From assembly GCF_029051645.1 (NCBI RefSeq), contig NZ_JAACFS010000007.1, forward strand, positions 62,001 through 126,000: 64,000 bases of DNA, read 5' to 3'. Source of the stretch: Bradyrhizobium sp. CSA112 (GTDB lineage: Bacteria > Pseudomonadota > Alphaproteobacteria > Rhizobiales > Xanthobacteraceae). Numbering within the stretch: the first letter of the stretch is position 1; the number at the start of each line of letters is the position of its first letter. Shown piece by piece: positions 55,192 through 61,447 of the stretch. The position numbers were made by a program, and so were the translations under genes. The notes beneath the pieces were generated by a model. It was not told the DNA's origin, did no database searches, and was given only the letters and a program-made list of their open reading frames with translations.

Positions 55192-56316
55192 ATGCCCAAC
55201 CATCAGCGCGCCGCTGCGCACAGGACAACGCTTGCCCGCCAGCCCGGTTCGATCTCGGGCGAGACAAGGCTGCGCGCGGCCGATCAACCGATCGTCACCA
55301 CGCAGGAGCCTCCTTCCGCCGTCCCGCTAATGGCACTTTCGACCGGCTTCTGGGCTTTCAAGACCCTGGCCGCAGCACACGAGGAGGGCCTGTTCAGTCA
55401 CCTTGCAGGCGGCGCCGGCACCACGGTTGCGGAGCTGGCGGAAGCGCTCGGTCTGCACCCACGCCCGGCCGAGATGCTGTTGACCGGCTGCGCTGCACTC
55501 GGGCTTCTGGAGAAAACGGACGGCCGTTATCGCAATACGCCCTTAAGCGAAGCCTATCTCGTGCGAGGGAAGCCGTATTACTTCGGTGGCTTCGTGCAGA
55601 TGGCCGACAAGCGGCTCTACGCGGGCTGGGGCAAGCTTACCGAAGCGCTGCGCACGAACCGGCCAACCACGTGGGACCCGGCAGTGCAATCCTCGATTTT
55701 CGACGGCGAGGATCCGACGATGCTGGCACTCTTCTGGGAGGCGATGCATTCGGTCTCCACGATGACCGCGCGCAAGCTCGGCGAAGCCGTGGATCTCAGT
55801 CATTTCCGCCGCCTTCTGGACATTGGCGGCGGTTCGGGCGCGTACGACATCGAGCTTTGCAAACTGTATGGGGAGCTGCGCGCGACCGTATTTGATCTGC
55901 CGCATGTGGCCGCGATCGCCGCGGGAAAAATTACCGAGGCCGGCTTGACCGACCGCATCGAGACCGCCGGCGGCAACTTCTTCGAACAGCTTCCCGAGGA
56001 TCACGACGTGCATCTCCTGTCGATGATCCTGCACGATTGGGATGAGGCGAAGAACCGCGCCCTGCTGCGCCGGTCCTTCGAGGCTTTGCCGAGCGGCGGC
56101 GCAGTCGTCATCAGCGAGCTTCTCGTCAATGACGAAAAGACCGGGCCGGCGCCGGCCGCGCTGATGAGCCTCAACATGCTGATCGAGACGGAAGGACGAA
56201 ACTACACGCCGGCCGAATATTCGGCGTGGCTCGAGGAAGCCGGCTTCCGGCACATCGAGACGGTCTGGTTCGACGCACCCGCCGCGAACGGCGCCGTGAT
56301 CGGCCGCAAGCCGTAG
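55192..56316 (+). CDS. Plant-type O-methyltransferase (Methyltransf_2 family)
   Basis: A 374-residue SAM-dependent O-methyltransferase. An N-terminal winged-helix dimerisation domain (ALSTGFWAFKTLAAAHEEGL; LAEALGLHPRPAEMLLTGCA) is followed by the catalytic domain with LLDIGGGSGAYDIELCKLYG, TVFDLPHVAAIA, and MILHDWDEAKNRALLRR, whose His is the catalytic base in this family. It probably methylates a phenolic or related hydroxyl. GAGGAG precedes the ATG at 55192. It lies upstream of pobA on the same strand, 170 bases apart, inside the segment between the two tRNA-derived repeats, which suggests joint action on hydroxybenzoate-type compounds. Confidence 0.88.
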   Translation: MPNHQRAAAHRTTLARQPGSISGETRLRAADQPIVTTQEPPSAVPLMALSTGFWAFKTLAAAHEEGLFSHLAGGAGTTVAELAEALGLHPRPAEMLLTGCAALGLLEKTDGRYRNTPLSEAYLVRGKPYYFGGFVQMADKRLYAGWGKLTEALRTNRPTTWDPAVQSSIFDGEDPTMLALFWEAMHSVSTMTARKLGEAVDLSHFRRLLDIGGGSGAYDIELCKLYGELRATVFDLPHVAAIAAGKITEAGLTDRIETAGGNFFEQLPEDHDVHLLSMILHDWDEAKNRALLRRSFEALPSGGAVVISELLVNDEKTGPAPAALMSLNMLIETEGRNYTPAEYSAWLEEAGFRHIETVWFDAPAANGAVIGRKP

Positions 56317-56486
56317 GGCGTAAAGATGTTCGTTTGCTCCCAAGTCCTCGTCGCTTCTGCCCAAGAGTTCCCACGCGGCCTCCACCTATCGTTCGAACCG
56401 CGGAGTTGGGCACGTGGCATCAGCCCTGTCTCCGCGCCCCTTTCGGCGTCAGCCGATTGTGAACTCAAGGGAGGCCTCATGCGGCG

Positions 56487-57665
56487 ATGACGCGAACGCA
56501 GGTTGCCATCATCGGCGGCGGTCCCGCCGGTCTACTGCTCTCCCACATGCTCGCCCGCAACGGCGTCGACAGCATCGTGCTGGAGCGGCAGAGCCGCGGC
56601 CATGTGCTCGAGCGCATCCGCGCCGGAGTGCTGGAAGCGGGAACGATCGAACTCTTGCGCGAGGTCGGCCTCGGCGCGCGCATGGATCGGGAGGGACGTG
56701 TCCATGACGGCTCGGGCATCGCGTGGGAAGGCAAGCCGCACTTCTTCATCGACACCCGCAAGTTCACCGGCCGACCGATGATGTGCTATGGCCAGACCGC
56801 GATCACCGAGGATCTCTATGCCGCGCGCGACGCGGCTGGCGGGGTCGTGATCGATGACGCGGCAAACGTCGCGCTGCACGAGCTGACGTCGGACCGCCCG
56901 CACGTGACCTACGAAAAGGACGGGCAGACCCGCCGGATCGATTGCGACTATGTCGCTGGCTGCGACGGCCACCATGGCGTGAGCCGGCAATCGATCCCGG
57001 CGTCGGCGCTGCGCACGTTCGAGCGCGGCTATCCGTTTGGCTGGCTCGGCATCATGTCGGAGACGCCGCCCTATCCGGAGATCTGCTATTGCTATCATTC
57101 GCGCGGCTTCGCGCTCGCCTCGCAGCGCAGCCCGATGCTGAGCCGCTACTACATCCAGTGCGATCTCGACGCCCGCATCGAGGACTGGCCGGACGACCGC
57201 TTCTGGGAGGAATTGAAGGCGCGCTGCCCGAAGGACATGGCCGACAGCATCGTGACCGGTCCCTCGATCGAGAAATCGATCGCGCCGCTACGGAGCTTTG
57301 TCGCCGAGCCGATGCGCTATGGTCGCCTGTTTCTGGCGGGCGACGCAGCGCACATTGTCCCTCCCACAGGAGCGAAAGGTCTCAACCTCGCGGTCTCCGA
57401 CGTGTTCTACCTCTCGCGCGCGTTGACCGAGGCCTTGAAGGCCGGCCGCACCCACTATCTCGACGGCTATTCCGATATGGCGCTGCGCCGGGTGTGGAGC
57501 GCCGAGCGCATGTCGTGGTGGCTGACCACGTTGATCCACCAGTTCCCTAATGAAGCGCCGTTCGACCGGCGCATGCGCGAGAACCAGTTCGATTACCTTC
57601 TTGTGTCGGAGCGTGCGCAGGCATCGCTCGCCGAGCAGTATGTCGGCCTGCCATTTGAGAGCTGA
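56487..57665 (+). CDS. pobA: 4-hydroxybenzoate 3-monooxygenase
   Basis: A 392-residue class A flavin monooxygenase of PHBH type, converting 4-hydroxybenzoate to protocatechuate with NADPH and O2. The FAD fingerprint is VAIIGGGPAGLLLSHMLARN. The second FAD motif DYVAGCDGHHGVSR and the GD motif LAGDAAHIVPPTGAKGLNLA match PobA closely, as do RGFALASQRSPMLSRYYIQC around the substrate site and the C-terminal AEQYVGLPFES. The length is the same as characterised PobA (about 394). No pobR regulator or pca genes lie in the window. The upstream O-methyltransferase may act on related phenolics. Confidence 0.93.
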   Translation: MTRTQVAIIGGGPAGLLLSHMLARNGVDSIVLERQSRGHVLERIRAGVLEAGTIELLREVGLGARMDREGRVHDGSGIAWEGKPHFFIDTRKFTGRPMMCYGQTAITEDLYAARDAAGGVVIDDAANVALHELTSDRPHVTYEKDGQTRRIDCDYVAGCDGHHGVSRQSIPASALRTFERGYPFGWLGIMSETPPYPEICYCYHSRGFALASQRSPMLSRYYIQCDLDARIEDWPDDRFWEELKARCPKDMADSIVTGPSIEKSIAPLRSFVAEPMRYGRLFLAGDAAHIVPPTGAKGLNLAVSDVFYLSRALTEALKAGRTHYLDGYSDMALRRVWSAERMSWWLTTLIHQFPNEAPFDRRMRENQFDYLLVSERAQASLAEQYVGLPFES

Positions 57666-57966
57666 TGCCGCGAGCGCTACGCTTCGCTGCCGCAATCGCT
57701 CGCAGCGCCTTATCGGCAGCGAGGCCCGCACGAACTCTGGAATCGAAGGACACGGCTTTCTCCAAAGTTTGAACCCGGTCAGCAACCAGATTCCCGGTCC
57801 GTTCAAACCCGGGGAGAAGGTTTCGACCTTCATGTTCCGGATTGTGCCACCGGGCGAAACCGCCGCGGCCGCGGCCAAGTAGTCTGGGTCTGATCCAAAC
57901 AATACTCCGCATTTGTTTAGCGTAAGCGGACGTCGCGGGTTCGTGCGCCAATTTCTGAGAATGACG
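57666..57966. other. Short intergenic region with a possible gene fragment
   Basis: After the pobA stop a plus-strand frame ending at 57882 (HGFLQSLNPVSNQIPGPFKP then GEKVSTFMFRIVPPGETAAA) looks protein-like but has no start of its own. It may be the end of a lost gene. No family was recognised. Confidence 0.35.
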
Positions 57967-58116
57967 CCGCACCGGTTTCGCACCAGAAACAACCTCATCA
58001 GAACGCAACGAACGCGATCGAGATCGAACAAAAACGCGGCAAAATCAACGAAGCTGATCGATATTCTGCCGCTCATAACGGTCTGGTTGCAGGTTCGAGT
58101 CCTGCCGGGCCCACCA
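57967..58116 (+). repeat. 150-bp repeat ending in a CAU-tRNA 3' fragment, copy 2
   Basis: Homologous to 54140-54288. The last 47 bases (58070-58116) form the 3' portion of a tRNA with anticodon loop CTCATAA, a perfect T-arm (GCAGG-TTCGAGT-CCTGC) and acceptor CGGGCCCACCA. The 5' half of the tRNA is not present, so this is not a functional gene. The two copies in direct orientation bracket the DUF1127, O-methyltransferase and pobA genes. Confidence 0.78.
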
Positions 58117-58219
58117 GCCTTCGCTCGCTGCGCCAGCTTCGGCTCGGCAAGCCCTTTCGTAGCGAAGGCTGCCACGCCAAAGCCCTTCGGGCGAAGGCGG
58201 GCCGCACTGCCACCGCCTC

Positions 58220-58324
58220 CAACTAAAATATCGAAAACAACCCCATGCAAAGTAACATGGTGGCCGCCGGCATGGATGCTTTGAGCGAACTCCGCGAAAA
58301 CATTTTGACACGTCGGGCAAATCA
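58220..58324. repeat. Dispersed repeat, copy 2
   Basis: It shares 35 identical bases with 40432-40466 at its left end and 20 identical bases (TTGACACGTCGGGCAAATCA) with 40508-40527 at its right end. Preceding sequence in both copies is rich in GGGCGAAGGCGGGC. It lies about 100 bases after the tRNA-derived repeat. Confidence 0.75.
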
Positions 58325-58502
58325 GGGGCACTATTAGATCATTGCGCCATTTGTAAAACGCCCCTGGCTCTGCCCGACAAAGGGCCTGTTCGGCGCGATT
58401 GCAGGCAAAATCCGGACAATCGAAGTTGCACCGGCTCGCGCGCGGTCGATCACTCAATTCACCCTGCCGAAATCGTTGAGAACCAGCTCTTGTCGTAAGT
58501 AA

Positions 58503-58922
58503 CTATGATCCGTCACGACAAGTGCTCACCAAGTAGATGGCGAGCTCGTTTGTCTTGATCAGATCATAAGGATCGTCCACCCCTTGTTCGCGCAGCCATT
58601 TGATTTGTAGGTCGTAGGCCTGGCGCTCAAGCGCGGCGAGACAAGGCAACTCTATCTTGTTGAACCGCTGCACATGATGCACCAATTCATGCAACAGGGC
58701 GCTCTTCTGCCTGAGATCATTGGGTCGCCACTCCTGCGGTAGGTAAATTGAGCCCTCGTTGCGATTGTAGAGCGCCTGCAACTCCAACCCGCTATTTTCG
58801 GGCGAGCCATGTCGCATTGCCACTTCCGCCGGTGTCACGAAGTGGATCGGCGGATGATCGGGAGCCGACAAACCGGTCTGGGCAACGATCCATGCGATGT
58901 AGATCGCGATCAGGCTATCCAA
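58503..58922 (-). CDS. DUF6647-like protein with HExxH metal-binding motif
   Basis: A 139-residue protein. It begins with a hydrophobic stretch (MDSLIAIYIAWIVAQTGLSA), probably a signal or anchor, and contains LLHELVHHVQRFNKI, a zinc-metallopeptidase-type HExxH motif, followed by a Glu in ALERQAYDLQIKW. This matches the small family of unknown function annotated DUF6647. The start is the TTG at 58922: AGGAGG (58931-58936) lies 8 bases before it, while the ribosome binding site would fall inside the gene for the more distal start at 58943. Function unknown; a peptidase role is possible. Confidence 0.75.
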   Translation of the reverse strand: MDSLIAIYIAWIVAQTGLSAPDHPPIHFVTPAEVAMRHGSPENSGLELQALYNRNEGSIYLPQEWRPNDLRQKSALLHELVHHVQRFNKIELPCLAALERQAYDLQIKWLREQGVDDPYDLIKTNELAIYLVSTCRDGS

Positions 58923-59192
58923 GGAAACGACCTCCTGCAGCAAGACCGCAGCGCGGCCTGCTGGTGACAGGCATTTCCCGAGTTTCGGAATCCTGGCTAG
59001 ATTGGCGCGGAGCGGATTGCTCGGAAGGCGCGATCAAGTGTTCGTATTGACGCAGGATTCGACCCGCCTGAAGGCGCCGTGAGCTGTGCAGCGCCGACGT
59101 GATAAAAGCGAAGAAGCTTCGCCTTTCCTTTTCGACGTGAAACGAAGCGAGAGGCGGCAGTACGGCCGAAGGGTGCGAAGTGTTTTTCATTA

Positions 59193-59519
59193 TTAGGACA
59201 CCACGGTAGATTGATGATTTAATGCGTTGTCAGCACAATATCTGGAACCAACGGCCTCGACGGCTGACCGCGCGATGGCGGAAGTTGCAGGGGCATAATC
59301 CAGGATTGGCAGGCGCTTCAGCGTGATCGGTTGCCAGAAAAAGCGGCACGCTTCAGCATGCGCTTCAAGCACGTCGATGCCGACATCGCGTAGAAAATCA
59401 GATCTGTCCCTGATATCCTCGCGCAGCTTTGACCGGAAGCAGGCGCGCTCCCACCATGTCAAAGGCAGGCCCGCAATGGCATGATCGGCGTGACCAAGTT
59501 TATTTCTGTAAGTTTGCAA
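59193..59519 (-). CDS. DUF1127-like small protein
   Basis: A 108-residue protein. The segment SKLREDIRDRSDFLRDVGID followed by VLEAHAEACRFFWQPITL is a DUF1127-type motif (R.xLRxDl...DFLrDiGid...EA..FFWqP). The start is a TTG at 59519 with a perfect AGGAGG six bases upstream. Most DUF1127 proteins are 45-100 residues long; the C-terminal 35 residues here are extra. It is one of several small genes in this stretch. Confidence 0.75.
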   Translation of the reverse strand: MQTYRNKLGHADHAIAGLPLTWWERACFRSKLREDIRDRSDFLRDVGIDVLEAHAEACRFFWQPITLKRLPILDYAPATSAIARSAVEAVGSRYCADNALNHQSTVVS

Positions 59520-59686
59520 GAAAACCTCCTGAGGCAGCCGCGATGATTTTTTTTGAAAAGAAGGCGCTTAAAGATTCACTGCTCAATATCGATTGCCGTT
59601 CCGGGTGTAAGTATTAAGAAGAAAAGCAACGCCCGCGTCTCGGAGGCGCTAGATCGTGCGATCAATCGCCACTGGAAATACGAACG

Positions 59687-59842
59687 TCATATCGTCTCTC
59701 GATGTATCTCGGCGACGTCGATGCTCGCGCTTTTGGTTGAGCGTACGTCCGCCGCAGCCATCGGCGCGGAAAAGAAGGTGAGCTTCACCCCGACCCCGAC
59801 CAGGATAAGTGTGGCGACCGCGACAACGGGATGTGCGCGCAT
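59687..59842 (-). CDS. Small exported peptide of rhizobial type
   Basis: A 51-residue reading frame, MRAHPVVAVATLILVGVGVK with LTFFSAPMAAADVRSTKSAS and a short tail IDVAEIHRETI. The N-terminus is a signal peptide or membrane anchor with a plausible AAA cleavage site. GAAGGA lies about 6 bases before the ATG. Similar short exported proteins beginning M..HPVVAV... recur in Bradyrhizobium-type genomes; function unknown. Confidence 0.6.
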   Translation of the reverse strand: MRAHPVVAVATLILVGVGVKLTFFSAPMAAADVRSTKSASIDVAEIHRETI

Positions 59843-60074
59843 GACGGTTCCTTCGGTTGCACGTGCCTAGGATTGGCGATGCTTGATGTTATGCAATCCA
59901 CCGCAGCCGCCGCATCATCGGAACCAATGAGGCTGGTACTGCTGTTGTGTGCTGCCTTCCGATCGTCTGCCCGGGCCCGTCGGCCCCAGGCCAGATCGCA
60001 ATTGCGCCGGTCCCGTCGCCCATAGGACGCGGTGCCGACCAAGAGACAGGCCGCCTCAGGAATTAATGAACCGG
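59843..60074. other. Intergenic region without a supported gene
   Basis: No gene was recognised between the short exported peptide and the end of the LuxR-family gene. Confidence 0.4.
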
Positions 60075-61220
60075 CTACTGTGGGGCCCGAACCTGAGGCG
60101 TCGAGTTCTGCAACAGGCGCAGGAGATCGGCCTGCCGGGTCGTGTCGGTCTTGGAGAAGATGTGCTGCAGGTGGGTGCGCGCGGTCGGCTCGCTGATGCC
60201 GAGCATGTCGGCTGCCTCCTTGGCGCCCAACCCCTGAGTAAGCGCCAGCAGCACGCGGAGTTCGCCGCCGGTCAGCCTGTAAAGCCTGGCAAAAGCCTCA
60301 CCCGGCATCAGCGGCGCCTCAGCAGGATCCTTTGTGAACACAGCTACCGATGCTGCAAACGGCGCGATAATGCCGCTGCGCTGACCGCGATCGACCGGAA
60401 GGAGGGTTGCGACATAGCCGGCGCCATCGATATCAGGGATCGCAAGGGAATGCTCGCTTGTATCCAAGTCGATATCGTCGCGCGACGCCTTGTCAATGGC
60501 CTTCGACAGCGCAGCGCGCGTGGCGGGATCGGTGGGAGAAATCCGGTTGTTCACGATGCGAATGGAGTTGCCGGTTTTGACCTGCCTCTCGGCAGCGGCA
60601 TTCATATAGACGACGCGGCCATCGCGTGACGTGAGGAAAACACCTGTGACAAGCGCATCAAGCGTCTTTTCCAACATCTCCGACCTCAGCGCCCTGATAT
60701 CGAGCGCATCCGAGATGGCGAGGGCACGGCAGACGTGCGGGGAAAGAAGCTTGAGCAGGCCGATTTCGAGCTGTTGGTAATGCGGCGCCTTCTCGCTCCG
60801 TGAGGCATGCATGGAGGCCATGCGACCGCCAGTCCGCAACGCCGGGAACCAGATTATGTCCAGTAGTCCGAACGGCTCTAGCACTTCTCGAGCAAAACGG
60901 CTTCCCAACAATTCGAGGCGCATCATAGAGAGAGCACTAACGTCACCGATCTTCGAGACGATATCCGCTGCTGCCATTGGACTTTGTGCATAGTGGCTTC
61001 CCAGCTTTTCAAGGAATTCCGGCTGGTATCCGAACACGAATAACTGATCATTTTGCACGTGCCGCATATCGTGAACGCATATTCCGCCGGCTGTGCTTTC
61101 ACACAGATCGGCAATTTCCCGGCAAGTGTCTGGCCACTGATGTGGATCGAGCGCGCAGTCGTAGATCGCGCCGATTGTGTCGGATAGCTGCTGGGCGGAG
61201 ACACCGTCCAAACCGATCAC
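60075..61220 (-). CDS. LuxR-family transcriptional regulator
   Basis: A 381-residue regulator. The C-terminal 60 residues (RLTGGELRVLLALTQGLGAK, then EAADMLGISEPTARTHLQHI and FSKTDTTRQADLLRLLQN) are a LuxR-type helix-turn-helix. A PAS-like segment around residues 185-235 (LVTGVFLTSRDGRVVYMNAA) lies in front, after an N-terminal alpha-helical region without a recognised domain. It is divergent from the large BTAD-type regulator at 61448, with a 227-base shared promoter region, so one may control the other. The signal is unknown. Confidence 0.85.
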   Translation of the reverse strand: MIGLDGVSAQQLSDTIGAIYDCALDPHQWPDTCREIADLCESTAGGICVHDMRHVQNDQLFVFGYQPEFLEKLGSHYAQSPMAAADIVSKIGDVSALSMMRLELLGSRFAREVLEPFGLLDIIWFPALRTGGRMASMHASRSEKAPHYQQLEIGLLKLLSPHVCRALAISDALDIRALRSEMLEKTLDALVTGVFLTSRDGRVVYMNAAAERQVKTGNSIRIVNNRISPTDPATRAALSKAIDKASRDDIDLDTSEHSLAIPDIDGAGYVATLLPVDRGQRSGIIAPFAASVAVFTKDPAEAPLMPGEAFARLYRLTGGELRVLLALTQGLGAKEAADMLGISEPTARTHLQHIFSKTDTTRQADLLRLLQNSTPQVRAPQ

Positions 61221-61447
61221 GTAGAGCCATCCCTGGCAGCGCCACTCGATAGTGCGCCGAGGGATGCAATGATCCCGACGGAGCGCATGGTGGTCCTCCG
61301 ATTCTTGCGAGCCGGGATGCCCGGTACCTCGCCAATTGAGCCCTGTCGCCGTCGTCGCCGGCGTCAGTTCGGCGTGACAGCGGCGTTAATCTTGCTCGGA
61401 GGGCCAAGAAAAGCGTAGAAAAACTGCGTCCTAGGAGGAGCTTCATC

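Noticed and set aside
57547..58457. Long minus-strand frames over the tRNA-derived repeat
   Set aside because: They translate tRNA and repeat sequence (GRTRTCNQTVMS-type peptides), a known source of false gene calls in this group.
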